64,000 nucleotides of DNA from Dacryopinax spathularia (GCA_037974965.1 JBBPFI010000001.1:62001-126000), one strand, 5' to 3'. Numbered from the stretch's first letter, positions 34,642 through 47,344 are shown. Notes: generated by a model from the sequence alone, not told the origin. Translations and numbers: made by a program.

Positions 34642-36326
34642 ATGCATCGGGCATGGCAGATACCTGAATTGGTGTGGTGTTTTGTGACTGAACTTAGAGA
34701 AGACTACATCGCTCTGGCAAGAATGGCCCGCGTGTGCAGGGCAACCTTTACACCCGCCATCGCCCAGCTTTATGATCATCTCGACGACGAACGCGCCGAC
34801 GCTATCGCTCGGATCGCGGAGCTCAACGCTGTAGACAACAATATCCAGCTCGCAGGTGGACCGAGCTCTCTGCTCTCAGTGAGTGTAATCCATCCACTTT
34901 ATCCATCTCTGCGGCTGACTCACTGTTTCTCTCCCAGGGCCCAGAAGTTCTACGCTTATATACGGATAGTTGCCACTCAGCCCAAGTGCATATATGTAGC
35001 TCCCGTCACCGGCTCCCCTGGCAAACGGCCCTGGAAAGGGTGCGCGTAGTCTTCCCGGGTATAACGCCCCTCTTTTGCAATCTGCAATCTCTCTCGATCC
35101 ATGTGCATACACCTGCGAGTCTTCGCCTGGTAACTCGGCTTTCTCACGCAAACTTGAAGAGCTTCCAGCTGACAATCACCGTGGAACGGGAGTCTACACT
35201 AACATGGTGGGACGGGACTGTCCAAACCATGTTTATCCGTCTTCAATCTTCCGCCCAGTCACTCATCAAGTTGGTCATGGATGCCAAGAACTTGCCCATC
35301 AACGAGGCTACAATGCGCGTCGTGGAAAACACCGTCACGCAGCTCGGAGCCATCCGGGAAGTATCGTTTGAGGCAGTATGGTTGACTACGCATGCTCTCG
35401 CTGCACTGGCGAGTTTGCCTACTATATCTTCCATGTCCATCCTGCGGGGAAGCCAATCCCCTGTCTCACCGCCTCGTCTTACCGATGCCATGCTTCGAAT
35501 ACCTCAATCTCAACGCCTCTGCCACCTCGAGGACTTGCTGCTTCAAACTGACATTGCGCTCGCCGAATCGCTTCTTAGTCTCCTATCGTGCCAGCTCAGG
35601 TCTCTCCGTCTCTCGAGCCGTATGACGTCCGCCGAAGTGTTTGCGGTGAAGACACTTTCTATCGCGATTGCGCGCAACTTCAACCAATCGCTGGAAGTAC
35701 TCTCCATCCGCTTGAAAGTGTACCCCCGGGATCGTTTGCATCAAGTAGAATGGTTCGAGCTACGCGCGCTACAAGAATGCAAGCGATTGAAAGACTTCTC
35801 ATTTCGTTTCCACACCCGCGGCCGCTTCGAATTTCACCCTCAAGATCTCTTGGCAATATGTGGATGGTGGCCACGTCTGTACTATCTGCGCTGTGAATGG
35901 AAGGGATGTCCGGGCATCCCACTCACGACCATCAGCATACAAGACGTATTAGAGCTCTCAATGAGTTTACCCACACTGAAAGGCGTGAAGCTGACTGCTA
36001 TCACCTGGCTCACAAGGAATGAATTCTTGCCCACAGCCGCTCATCTCGAGCTCATAGTCCTCGAACAAGTTCTGATGAATGGGGCGAAACCGTGGATCGC
36101 AACGATGTGGGCACGGGCGTGTCCCCTCACAGAGATTATCGTTGCCGATCCTGCCTCCGCTGGTATCTGGGCCTCGATAGTAGCCGAACGGGCTGGCCTG
36201 CTTCTGGAGGCCGCCGGCAGGCAGGCGACAGACACACACGCCGGTATCGCACTTCCAATGGATCCGGAGTACCTTACAGAGACAGATTCAGACACTACAA
36301 CAGCAGACAGCCAGGAAGATGATTGA
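34642..36326 (+). CDS. F-box/LRR-like protein, copy 1
   Basis: Two exons (34642-34878, 34938-36326), 541 aa. The start MHRAWQIPELVWCF..LARMARVCRATF is a basidiomycete-type F-box, expected to bind Skp1 in an SCF ubiquitin ligase. The rest is a run of Leu-rich stretches (LQSLSIHV, LKSFQLTI, LEDLLLQT, LRSLRLSS, LEVLSIRL) that fits an LRR-like substrate-binding part. The tail is acidic (DSDTTTADSQEDD). It is paralogous to the gene at 36789-38428; both have one intron after the F-box region. Such families expand and diverge fast in these fungi; the target is unknown. Confidence 0.8.
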
Positions 36327-36788
36327 ATTGTACATTTCTCACACAGGCTGTGACAATCCGAGGTCAGTCTTCTTCATATGCGCGTTGCTGCGCCGGTATC
36401 ACAAGGCAGCCGTACCAAAGACAAGAGGACAAGAAGGCGTGCTGGAGCGGGATCATGTCGGGCGTCCGCACCTCCACGGACATGAGGGGTCCGTTATATC
36501 GGTCTCCGTGTATGGATTAATGTGGTATGAGTGAACCGTGATTAAATCGTCATTCTTTCGACACCTCCATCTGACAATACTGTACATCGCGCCTGCTGCT
36601 CGCGGATTCGTCATGGTTGGTAGAATTGGTCACAAGGAAGAAGGAAGGTCGAATGATGACAGTCGCACGCGGCTTCCGTACACGCGTCATCCAAACAACG
36701 CGTGAAGGATCACATGACCCACATAGCGGCTGCGGCTCTAGTCCGCCAAGGCGACTACTACTATACCCCCTACCGGCTATCATCCGCG
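36327..36788. other. intergenic between F-box-like copies
   Basis: No gene seen; holds the promoter of F-box-like copy 2. Confidence 0.45.
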
Positions 36789-38428
36789 ATGCATCAAGCA
36801 TGGCTCATCCCCGAGCTGCTCGACATGATACTACAAGAGGCAGCTGGCCATCGTCCGACACTGTGTAGCATGGCTCTTGTCTGCAAGTGGTTTGCAGCCC
36901 CAGCGCTAAGACTGCTCTATCGCCAAGGGGACACGCAGATGATCGCCGCCATAGCCTCCACTGCAAGAGCGATGGAGAAACACCATTCCACGCACCTCAG
37001 CGGACTTCCCGGCTGGGAGGTACGTACCCTCCTATGCCATCACGTTATATAGAGGGACTCAGCGGACTTTAGAAAGAAGCGGTCATCGGCTTTTACTTGG
37101 AGCAATGCCGCGACCTGTATGTGCATATATGCTCTCAATACCAAGCGGACATATGGAAATTCTCCCTCGCATCCCTCGAGCCGCTTGTGGGGAAATGCGA
37201 GCACATGTTTCCGCGACTCCGAAAAGTGGTTGTCATGGTACACGGCCCAGACGGTCTGCGTCTAGCTACGCGCACCTTTCCGGCTCGCTTGGCCCACCTC
37301 GAAATCACGCTCCATTCCCCTACAAAACACGTTAATCATGAATGGTCCGCATCCTTAGAGGCGGCGCTCAACATCATCCGCCCCATCGCCCCGAACCTCA
37401 AGGTTTTCGCTTTTCGTCTAAATTTCAGCCTACCGTCAGTCGTCCGGCCTGCATTTCAGGACGTCCTGTGGCAACTCTCGAGCGCCTCTCGACTATGCTT
37501 GCCAGAAGATGCATTGACACCTGGCTTGGCGACCCATCTATCGCGTATCCCGTCTCTGGATCGCCTGGATGTCCTCTCGCCTAAACCCCCTTACCCGAAT
37601 ACCCGACGTACGCCCTTCCAGGCACTCGCACTGTTCTCAAAGCTACGTCCAATGGCTCAGAGATTCACTGGTCTGCTCGCACTAACGCTGCAATGCGACA
37701 TTGGCCAAGCCACGGAGACCCTGCGTGCCATGTCTCCCAAGCTCTTGTACTTGGATCTCGACCTTACGATACGCTCTGCCGCAGCCGTGGAAGATCTGGC
37801 TGACACCGTCTCGGATCAATTCGCGGCCACGCTATTCTACCTCAAAATTCGACTGGAGCTTCGTCCCCGTCATCGTTCTTGTTCGCTGAGCTGGCACCAA
37901 CTGCGCAGCTTCCAGCGCTGCACTCATTTAACGCATTTCACCATGTTGTATGCTACCCGCGGGACATTTCTTTTTACGTCCGCTGACATCCGGATGCTGG
38001 CTGACTCCTGGCCAACACTGAGGACCATACGTTGTGAATGGTATGGAGATAGCAGACCTCCGTCAGCAATGTTGACCATACAAGATCTCCTCTCCCTGGC
38101 CAGCCGTCTTTTCACCCTATCAAGCGTCGTACTGACCGCACTCAGCTGGGATGACTACGAGACTCTACCACCCCTGGGATCGCGCCTACAAGATATCACT
38201 CTGGAACGCGCAATCATGGACACGCACACTCCGGAGTGGGCAGCAACGATCTGGGCTATAGCTTGTCCATTCACGGCCATCCGCGTGACCGAATCAGCCG
38301 CTCAAAGTCGTTGGGCCCAAATCCGCCTGGATCACGCCCGACTTGTCGGCGAGCCTGAGGGGGCGCCGACACGGGATCGGCTTGCACAGCATATGCATGC
38401 AGCGCTCGGCACCGTGACGGCATCTTGA
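36789..38428 (+). CDS. F-box/LRR-like protein, copy 2
   Basis: Two exons (36789-37019, 37073-38428), 528 aa. It starts MHQAWLIPELLDMILQEAAG followed by LCSMALVCKWFAAPALRLLY, a clear F-box with the usual hydrophobic pattern. Leu-rich blocks follow (LAHLEITL, LLALTLQC, LLYLDLDLT, LQDITLERA). Its end (WAATIWAIACPFTAIRV) matches copy 1 (WIATMWARACPLTEIIV), so the two are tandem paralogues. Expected to be an SCF adaptor; the substrate is unknown. Confidence 0.82.
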
Positions 38429-39205
38429 AACGGAGGCAGAGAAGCTTAGTCGCGCCTCTGGAGGAAGCAAACCAGCTTCAACGTGCTTCCCATTTGGAAT
38501 GCGCCAACCTAGTATCGGACTTCCTCCAGCATGTATTTATTACTTTTCCAATCAGAATTGTAGTGGCCAAGTCGTCAACGATGGTCTCGGAGGCACGGCG
38601 CTCCGTCCCATCTTGCTTGCTTCGAATCTGTACGAAGGGACGCTTGCGTCCCTCCAGTCTACTCAGGCTCCTGAGGCGAAGCGAACTGGCCTTCTCAAAC
38701 CTGGAAATTCCAAAACCGGAAACCTCGAAAGGTAGAAAGCCCAAACCGCTGCGCCCGAAACCCATAAACCTCGAAATTCAGGAACTCCCCAACGTCGAAA
38801 CCCACATATCAGCCGACTGTGCCATCGCTGAATAAGTACTTGAACTTCTGAAATCCGATATCCCGCACACCACTGGACGCTGTGTTGCACCCTAATTACC
38901 TCCTTGAACTTGGAGGCTCTCAGAACCGCATATATAGCTTCTGTTCTGCCTGTTGACAATATGCGCGCGGCATGATCAGGAGGGCGAGCTCGGGCGCACA
39001 ATTCGCATCGTATTCGCACACAGTGCATCCGATTTCCCCGATCTATGATTAGGCTGATTTGCCCTGAAAGGACTCACTACCGGGAGTGGATTTTCAAAAG
39101 GCATATTTCGGAGCGAGTGGAATGTCATACAGTAGCACATCTATACTATTTAGCGGTGGCTGGCGCGACATGGATCATGCCGTACCACTGCCAGCCCGTA
39201 GCTAT
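38429..39205. other. intergenic with a short motif-rich run
   Basis: No gene seen. A run at about 38695-38800 repeats CCTGGAAATTCC/AACCTCGAAA-like words, a weak relative of the AACTCCAAAAC arrays at 60.1-61.4 kb. Confidence 0.45.
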
Positions 39206-39752
39206 TCATTTGCTATACGCCGAGACATATGTGGCACCGTTTGCCCCGGTTTGCACCGATTCGACATGCTTCAACGCCTTCTCCCTCGCTTCCTCCTCAA
39301 GTGCGTTGACGTCCAAGCACGTAATAAGTCCATGTTTCGTGAGGACCCGAACGGCCTGCTTAACCCAGACTCGGCAGCTGAAGGGGACGTCGCCTTCCTC
39401 CGCCGGTGTGGACATTGGGATTTTCTTGTCATCCAGAAGCTCCTCGAGCTGGTCTGTGGAGGCGTCAGCGCGATACACTTCAAGAGCAGTGCAAGTAATT
39501 ACCGGGGTCGATGTGTTTGCCTATCTTGAGAGCTACAACGGCAGATCGCGAGACCGTGACCCGCCATCCTAGGCGCTCGAATTTCCAGCTCGGACGCTGG
39601 GCTGCGTGGAAGCGCACCGGTTCCGGCGTCTTCACAGGGTCAACCACGACAAGCGCCCAGTGAAACGTGATCGGGTCATCCTCCTTGGTCTGGGGTCTGA
39701 AGGCGAGGACGAGGTAAAGTCCGCTGGCGAGCGCTGTGTTCTCGAGGCCCAT
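39206..39752 (-). CDS. small protein of unknown function with conserved His and Cys blocks
   Basis: Two exons (39752-39503, 39453-39206), 165 aa. It opens GLYLVLAFRPQ, then FHWALVVVDP with a His, FHAAQRPSWKFE, and a later SCRVWVKQAVRVL block with a Cys. This His-then-Cys order with a hydrophobic strand resembles many small fungal proteins of unknown function and, loosely, permuted papain-like folds; that link is inference. No signal peptide or membrane helix. A normal intron of 49 bases with consistent phase supports the model. Confidence 0.65.
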
Positions 39753-40807
39753 GATAATGTGTGATGGGGCGATGTTGTCGGGGGCTGGCGTGCACTTTTC
39801 AGGTGAAATTGTTCATCTTTTTATGCGTTTCTCGCACAGCGACAGCTCGGCACCGAACCCACATGATGCTCTCTGATTCCCAAGACATCTCCATGGGCAG
39901 CTGACGATTCCCCATTATCTGTCCTATTCGGAGCCCGCGAATCCCCATTGTCTGTCCTATTCGCAATCGCAGCCGGCGAATCCCCATTGTCTGTCCTATT
40001 CGCAATCGCAGCCGACGAAGCCCCATTGTCTGTCCATGTTCGCAATCGCAGCCGGCGAATCCCCATTGTCTGTCCTATTCGCAATCGCAGCCGGCGAATC
40101 CCCATTGTCTCTCCTGTGCGCAGCCGGCGTTTCCGCACTTACAAATCCTACCATCGATTGCTTGTGACTTCGCATCCATTGTTGAGGGGTCGGCGACTCT
40201 TGCCTTATTGTGTTGGCTTCTGCCGTGCCAGCAGGGGAATCCCCATTGTTAGTATCATTGCGCGCAGCCGGCGATTCCCCATTCACATACCATCGTCTTG
40301 CTTGCATCTTCGCATCCACGGTTTGATGGGCTGATGCCTTCTTGTGTTGGCTGATGCCATGCCCAGACGGCGTTGCGTGACGTATCCTAGCGCAATCAAG
40401 CGCCCGGCTCGCTGTCAGTACGTCAATTCTCATGTATTCTCGACTACCCCTGGCCCATTGTTGCGCTGATTAGGTCCCGTCCAGCTCTTTCGCAGCGACG
40501 CTGACCATATCAGCTAGTGCGGCGTTCTTACTTCCTTCCTTCCATTTGCGGTTTCTTTTTCCCATGCAGGGATAATGCTTGTACCAGGCACATGCATGCA
40601 TGCATGGACCGCAGCGAAATACCTCCGTTAGATCAACTTGAGCGGGGACCGGCGGTGGAAGTCCCCTGCAACTGTCGATAGCTTGCCTCCTTCAGTCTCG
40701 GCTGGACACTCATCATACGCCCATTTCGATTACAAGAGGCGCGAGAGAGTGAGTGCCTAAGTAGCATTGCCAGCAGACAAGGCGATTGACATCACGACAC
40801 AGAACAC
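39753..40807. other. intergenic with minisatellite
   Basis: Holds the 39-bp minisatellite at 39905-40125, two looser copies of the same unit near 40230-40290, and the upstream flank of the APH-type gene. No supported gene, although the array is open in one frame. Confidence 0.5.
39905..40125 (+). repeat. 39-bp minisatellite, about five to six copies
   Basis: The unit reads CGAATCCCCATTGTCTGTCC plus TATTCGCAATCGCAGCCGG. Copies differ by a few bases. As 39 is a multiple of 3 the array stays open and would encode a 13-residue repeat (MGIRRLRLRIGQT) on the minus strand, but nothing around it supports translation. Confidence 0.92.
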
Positions 40808-41802
40808 ATGACCGCGGCCAGCAACTCCGCGTCGAGTATGATGGTCTACCCATTGCCTTGGCGCCTATGGCAATACGTTCCATCCTCTATCCGCCTACAA
40901 GTCTACATGCTTGTTCTCCTGCTCACCCAGATCGTCCGCCAACTCCCGGAGATATACGGCAAAGCGCATATTTCGGCCGCTTACAACGACGACAGCAACG
41001 AGCTTGTCATCACCATACCTCGGGTTACGCTCCTTCCGTTTGGGCTCGTCGTCAAATCAACCTGTCTCCGAGAAGCGCTAGCAATGTGCCTAGTCAACAC
41101 CGTGCCCGGCGCGCCCGTACCACGTGTGTTCGACTATGTATCGTTGCCGCCGTCAACATGGGTTTATTTCTCTTGCCGCCACCTGGCGGAAGATCAGCCT
41201 GTCCTCCTGCTGATGGAGCGACTGCAAGGGGAACCCGTCGGTCCTCATCTTGCACCTATGTCTGATACGCAGGTGGACAAGTTGGGAGATCAGCTAGCCG
41301 ATGCACTCAAGCTCATCCGATCTCTGAAGCCGCCGACGGCCGCAGTGGCAGGAATCGGAGGAGGCCGTCTGTTGAGTTACAACATGCCGCCATTCGACAC
41401 CGCCAGTCCATTCGAGAATGTCGCAGCGTTGAATGCGTTCATGCAAGATCGCGCCGCTCATCGCGATTCTGCGGAGTTCGCCGCCCTGCCAGCGAGGGAT
41501 GACCATGCTACCACAGTCTTCACCCACGGCGACCTCACTCCTCACAACGTCCTAGTTGATAGTGACGGCAGATTGACCGGCATCATCGATTTCGAGTGTT
41601 CAGGTTGGTTGCCGGGTCACTGGGAAGCTGCCAATGTGAGCCGTTTATTTCACGCCCATGGAATAACTGCTAAGACGTGCGTCAGTCCTTATATGTGTAC
41701 CGCGCGTACAAGCCATGGGCTCGTATCATCCATCGCTGTTTCGCAGAATACAAGGATCAGATCGAAGCGGAGTACAAATGGTACGGAGTATGGGGGGACT
41801 GA
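40808..41802 (+). CDS. aminoglycoside phosphotransferase-like (APH/CHK fold) kinase
   Basis: Two exons (40808-41635, 41686-41802), 314 aa. The catalytic loop HGDLTPHNVLVD (from about residue 240) and the metal site GIIDFE (near 260) are the two signatures of the APH kinase fold. Upstream are TVPGAPVPRVFDY and LLLMERLQGEPV, the hinge seen in fungal members. The C-terminus SLYVYRAYKPWARII is typical of fungal APH-type genes. Fungi carry many of these; small-molecule phosphorylation is expected but substrates are mostly unknown. The usual Lys/Glu of the N-lobe is hard to place. An N-terminal hydrophobic stretch (LQVYMLVLLLTQIV) is present. Confidence 0.87.
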
Positions 41803-41979
41803 TGTACAGTAGTTACACATAGTTATATAATGCATGCAATTATGTGGCGGCGACCCGCACCTTGGAGTCGTTTCGTTATGATCTCCGCCGCTCTCACTAG
41901 CAATTCCCCCGGCCGCTAGCAGCCCATGAGGCAAAATCCCGAAATGGTCCCCATTCCGTTACGCCGTCGCTATGCGTAC

Positions 41980-42784
41980 TCAACGACCCAACTCGGCGGC
42001 CGGAAGAGCGTGGGTGCCATCTCGCTCACTACTGAACGGCCTAAGCTCCACTGGGCGGTCACTGGGACTCCACTCCTCTGCCCTACTTCCTCTGCATGGC
42101 ATTCCGGCAACTCCATCTTCAAAGGCCCGGCCATGAGCAGAACCGCCCCCTACACAGGTGAGGAGGGTGACTGACTTCCTTCTCGATGACATGTCGGCTG
42201 GCGATCCCTGTGTACCATTAGACGGGGGATATGGGTATTGGTCCTTATCCACCGCTTACCCGAGGCAGTGGGTCAGAGGGATTCGAGCGTCGAGGTCTTT
42301 TGCGAGACATAGGGGCTGCTGGGTGCGTTTCAATGGGAGCTCGAGGCCAGAAACTAGGGCTTGGCAGTGTGTAGATCTCTTCACATTCATTGAGGACGAT
42401 GAAGGTGATGTGCTGGGCTCCGGGGTTAGGTCTATGTCGAGAGATCGTGCGAGCTTGGCGTACCAGTGTCCCGCCTTTGGGAACGTCAACATCCAGCATG
42501 ACGTTCATGTCAGGCATCCACACGCCGGCAAACAGATTCTGTCCTTGGAGCTGGAGATGCACCCACGGAGCCTTCGGAGGGAGAGACGTAGATTTGATGG
42601 CGGAGAAGGCAAAGACCTATGGTGATATCAGCTCGACCATGCCTACTCTCATCCTAGAGTGACCGACCGTTCTGCCAGGAATTGGTATCTGCACTTGAGC
42701 AAAAACGGTGGTGCTCGGACTGAATCGACCGGCCCATATGTTGTTGCCGGTGAAGAAGAGCTCGGTCTGCGTCAATTCCGGCAT
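41980..42784 (-). CDS. hypothetical protein, three-exon model
   Basis: Three phase-0 exons (42784-42668, 42616-42260, 42207-41980) give 233 aa. The first introns are 51 and 52 bases with GT..AG ends; joining them gives one uninterrupted frame. The N-terminal two thirds has beta-like alternation (TTVFAQVQIPIPGRT, WVHLQLQGQNLFAGVW, HITFIVLNECEEIY). The last third is Arg/Ser/Gly-rich. No family recognised. Confidence is moderate: the first donor is weak (GTCGGT) and there is no paralogue to confirm it. Confidence 0.45.
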
Positions 42785-42993
42785 GATTGCCTAGGTCGCT
42801 GCTGTAGACCAACCGAGTACAAGGAGAGGCGCCAAGCAGCCAGCAAGATGTGGAGCAGAGTCGAGAACCCTGGTCAGAACGGAATCGAATCTCGCTTCCA
42901 CTCTTCCGGAATAGGTTTAACAAAATTGGCATGGACCTTCTAAAGACTAGGTACAAGTAGTTGCTAGAAAGGTTACTTGAACGGCCCGGTTGA

Positions 42994-44052
42994 CTACGCA
43001 GCCTCGACTGCGACGGAAAATCCTCCTACAAATTCCTTCCAGCCCAGCACCCTGTCGCGATGAGATTGCTCAAACTGATCCGCCTTCTTGGCGACGGCGT
43101 GATATGCCTTCAGCATGCACGTCCACACCTGTTCCACGAGGGGCCGCGGGGCGCGGATCAAGCGATGCTTAACCTCGTACATATACGCAAGATCAAGCTC
43201 CTGTTCGGGACGAAGAAGGTAGCAAGCGATGACAAGCGCACCTAGAGCCGTACCCGGCCCTGTGACCAAGTCTCTCCAACGTGTGGAGTCGAGATCCAAC
43301 TCGGTCGGCGGCGACTGAGTGGGGATGTCCGCTAGAAGCCAATCTTCCAAAATCGCCTCTTCCGCATCCGTTAGTAAAGGTTTGCGTGACGACAAGAAGG
43401 CGAATGTCGTGTTGGTTCCTCGAGGCCTGCCACGTTCTCCATCTAACCAGCGCCCATGCTGCGCAGCCTCGAACTCATCCCACTCCGACATGATAGGATG
43501 TGGTTGGTTGCGACAAAGGATATCCACCACCTGCGAAGTCGCAGCTTTAAGATAGTCCGACAGACTCTCGTGGATGTCGGATACATCGGACACCAATGCC
43601 TCGGGCCACTTGATGCGTGGAATCTGTCCCTCATCAATGATTGACCTCTGCCACATCTGCACTGATTCACAGACCTTGGACTTATTCGAGATCAGGCGTT
43701 CAATGGATGTATAGCATGCTTCAAACGACGCAGTGAAGGTTGTTTGTTTGGGTTTCCGGTGACGCTCCCACACCACGCCGGAATACCACTCGAGAACGGC
43801 GCGTCTCGCTTGACGGTCCACACTCAACACAATAGCTGGAGCGTAGGAGCTTTTGTCGGATAGAGGGAACATCATGATTTGTCCCTTCTCCGGTCTAGGT
43901 GAGAGTACAGAATGAGCTTTTCAGCTTTAAAATCACATGCGCAGCAAGACTTACGGCGCATCATCCACGTCTGGCGTTTGCTCCACTCGGTCCTCGGGAT
44001 GCTGCCTCTGGCCGAGGTCCGGAGCGTTTTCTTCCTGAGGCACAGCTCCCAT
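42994..44052 (-). CDS. unknown protein downstream of the alpha-kinase
   Basis: Two exons (44052-43955, 43894-42994), 332 aa. A short acidic start (AVPQEENAPDL) leads to GQIMMFPLSDKSSYAPAIVL, which looks like a small beta-barrel start (Tudor/BAH-like pattern, inference), with LEWYSGVVWERH after it. A helical second half follows (LLTDAEEAILEDWLL, LAYMYEVKHRLI). No catalytic motif is clear. It lies on the same strand just 66 bases after the alpha-kinase stop codon, so co-transcription or a single bicistronic unit is possible. The start ATG is the first in frame after that stop. Confidence 0.6.
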
Positions 44053-44118
44053 TCCTTTGCCGGCATCCGTCTTGGCAGGGGAGCGACCGTAGGCTATACT
44101 ATCCGCCGGACGACTTCT

Positions 44119-46468
44119 TCATGGCTTGTCAGCCCACACCTCGACGGTGAGTCTCAGTAGGACGCACTCCGGGGTCATATCTGCAATTCGTAAGGCATGG
44201 CAAAGCGGCCCACATTGATGCTGCTGGCGGAACTCCGATATACCCATTCGGCCTTGATCTCCGAGTCCGGAGTCTCCGGCTTCTCTAATTCAATAGTCAG
44301 GTATGCACATGGATGGTTTAGGACGCTCTCACGTATGCGTTTGGATGTCGAACAAGGATATGGTATCGACGCTGGCGAGCCCACATTCTGTGGTGCGCTT
44401 GAAGAGCCCTGCAAAATGCTGAGTACGGGAGCTACCATCCAAAAGACCTATCGGGATTGTCTCACCCTGCAGATCCACCAATACCAATGTGCGCAACGAC
44501 TGTGCTAGCGAGAAGTGAGCGAAGCAGTCAACAGCAGCACCAACAGGGTCGCGGGGGCTGGAGGTCCCCGCCTGGTCAGATCCTGAAAACTTGACGGGGT
44601 TATCCATGCCAAGAAAAGGCTCTATGATCCAAGCCATGTCCTCGGATGGGCCAATCACCACTCGATACATGACCGGTTGGAGGACATCGATGGCTAAAAA
44701 CGTCTCGCAATGTCATACACGGAAACATGTTAGTGCACCGGAGGACGTACGCTGAATTCTGATGTTATACTCCGCGCAACGGGCTTGGAAGGCCAGCAGG
44801 ATGTGGCGGGCACGCGCGGCGCGAGCCATTTCCTGTTCAAGATGATGGATGTTCGAGAGCTTGGACGGCGCGTTCTTGGTGGCATCCATGTAGACGCATT
44901 TGGCGACTTTCATTTCGTCGTCTCCGTTAACACGAGAAAGCAGCTGTCATGAGGTTACTGAAGTACACCACGCCACCAGCGTCAACGAACCTTGTACGCT
45001 CGCTTAGACACGCCTTCGGCGAAGGGAACGTCAGCGATCTGCACCTCGAATGGCGAGCCGAACCGCATGATGTTGGCTGAGCCATCGCAAGGATCTAGCA
45101 TGCACCGTAGCTCCGCCACCACGTAGGTTTGCATGGTTACGGGCGGCCGGATTTGTGTTCCGTACCGCTGAGGACCAGGGATCGGCTGAGCTGAGCCATA
45201 GCGGGGCCGTTTAGTCTGCTCAACAGGAGAAACGTGTCGCCCGCGTCCCCGTTTGCCATTCGGCGAGCGCGCCGAGATTGCAGCGCTTGGCCGAGAAGGA
45301 GAAGGAGAGACATCGTCGACCCTAGTTGTCACATTGCTCTTCGGAGTCGAGGGGGGGGGCGGGAACTGAGGAGAAGTCTCAGACCATGCCTCAATGGACC
45401 GTGATTTACGTGCCTGTTCCGTATAGGAAGGGAGCTGGACCAGCTCATCCCAAAGCCAGACGCACGCCTTGAGGTCGATTGTGTATTCCTGGTAGAACTT
45501 CGTAGACACATGCATGCCCCGGTACTCCCCGTCGGTGTGTTTATCCCAGAACTCCTGCAATGTTCCTCCCTGGGAGTTAGCGAGAAAGTTGGAACCGCTT
45601 TGCGCGAAGATGAATGTGATGTCGCTCCTGAGCGAAGTCAGCGCAGGCAGCCTGTAGCCTCCTAGATGGGACACTCACAACTCAATAAGCTGCTGCGAAT
45701 GACCTCGCGCATCGCGCACCTGATGTTGGACATTTCGAGCCAGAGATTCGTGCACTTCCGACCATAGACGTTCCGGCCGAAAGGGATGCAGAATAGTCGC
45801 GCACTCGCCCAACTGTTCTTTCCGTTTGGGTTCCTTGAGGAAACACGCCACCTATAAGGGTCAGTAAGAGCCACCATTGTGGGAAGGCACATGACGCACT
45901 CGAATCTTGATGGGGTACTGTTTCACAGTTTTCAGCGGGCCGGCAAGGGAGCGATGTGCCGGAATGTTCAATTTGGCCGGCGGTGCGGTCCCGTGGCTCA
46001 AGGATTTAACGCGAGCCTGGGACTCTCTCCTGACCATGGCCTGAAGAATTGCTTCAGCACGCTGAGGCAAGGTCTGTCGAATGTCAAGGATGGAAATTCC
46101 TGTGTCGCTTGGTGTTTGAACTTACCGATGCGGTGTCGCTCCTTATTGCGGTTGCGGTGGTTGGACCGTCCATCAGCAATCTCGGCGCTGAAGAATGAGC
46201 CGGATGATTGTCACGAGTGCCTAGGGAGGATCGTTACTCAGGCGGTAGGGGACATGTGAGTCGTACCTAGGGCCGGGTCGCGTGAGTGGCATGCATGGCA
46301 AACCGCACCAGCCTCCATATAACGGAAGACCAACCCGCAACCGCGGCATTGCGAGTTGGTTAGAGGCTGCGCCTCGTCGTGTCTCTGTTGACAGAGCGCA
46401 CATATCTTGTCCACAAGGAAGGGAAACGATTTTTGGCACCATTCGCACACGCTGCTGGAGACGGACAT
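44119..46468 (-). CDS. alpha-kinase family protein with N-terminal Cys cluster
   Basis: Nine exons (46468-46267, 46220-46126, 46073-45900, 45851-45679, 45627-44991, 44943-44751, 44693-44466, 44408-44333, 44284-44119) join in phase to 647 aa. Residues about 8-62 hold four CxxC pairs (CEWC, CALC, CRGC, CHAC), probably zinc-binding. A long linker follows, then the alpha-kinase domain from about residue 400: VPFAEGVSKRAYK, VAKCVYMD with the likely ATP-binding Lys, FAHFSLAQSLRTLVLVDLQG, the Gly-rich GDSGLGDQGRMG, and the terminal zinc site HQCGPLCHAL. This is the myosin-heavy-chain/eEF2-kinase class of atypical protein kinases. The order and Cys cluster match basidiomycete members. An in-frame ATG at 46552 is a possible earlier start. 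Target unknown. Confidence 0.88.
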
Positions 46469-47340
46469 GTTGAAGGGGGGGCCGTTACTGCGTCGCACCA
46501 TGTCGGACCAGTCAACGGCCTTTTGAGTGAAAATCTCCTTGACCGGGAGCATCCCGATTGCGAAAAAGCCGCATTTGCCAGATTATTCCTACAAGCCGAG
46601 GTGCAGCGTATTCGTTTACAGATCATCAAGAACAGCAATATACGTTACGAAGCCCACGACAACTGGCTACCAGCCAATCAGAGGTCGGGAGAGAGCAGGT
46701 TGGACATTGTGCAGTTCCGATCGCTTTGCACCCGCACCAGGGCACGGCCGCAGATGCGCTCCCGTCTGTCCTCTAATTAGCCCGGGTGCAAATTGACCGG
46801 TCGGCTTGACAACACGCCAAGGCTGCAGCTCCTTCAGCCTCCGCCTACATGCTAGGAAACAGACGTGTAAGCCAGAAGAATGGGGCAGAGAAGAGTGGCA
46901 CACACGTGGGCAGATAAGCCGAAACCGGCCATGAATTATTAGCGCCTCCGAAGACGCAAACAGCCGCTCATTGTCGATGGCCCGCGAGGTCTTCGTGCTC
47001 AGCATGTCGCGACCACCCTCCTTCCTCCACCCGCGCTACTTGGACTCGCAGCTGCGATCTTTTATTGCCTCGATACACTCGTTCACTTCCCGCGCCGGAG
47101 ATTTCACAATGAATAATACGCATGCCATGCCTCGAGACCAGGCCCGGCGGAATTGTTCAGACGCTCATCATCATTGATGAGCCTTGCGATCGCTGGAACA
47201 ATTCTGGAAACCTCTGTGAATCAACAGTGACTCTAGATGACCCCCGCCCCTAGATGTCTTTGCCCGACACGAAAAATTCCCTCACCTTCGGTCGACTGAC
47301 CTGATGTAAAGATGAGTCCGGTACTGATGTAATTGCTTAC
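46469..47340. other. intergenic upstream of the alpha-kinase
   Basis: No supported gene. It contains the 5' flank of the alpha-kinase gene. Confidence 0.45.
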
Positions 47341-47344
47341 GTAC

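Noticed and set aside
39905-40125. CRISPR-like array
   Set aside because: The whole 39-base unit repeats with no unique spacers, and the host is a eukaryote; it is a minisatellite.
46667-47005. 112-aa minus-strand frame upstream of the alpha-kinase
   Set aside because: No splice-consistent link to the kinase, no family likeness, and it is rich in residues typical of chance GC-rich frames.
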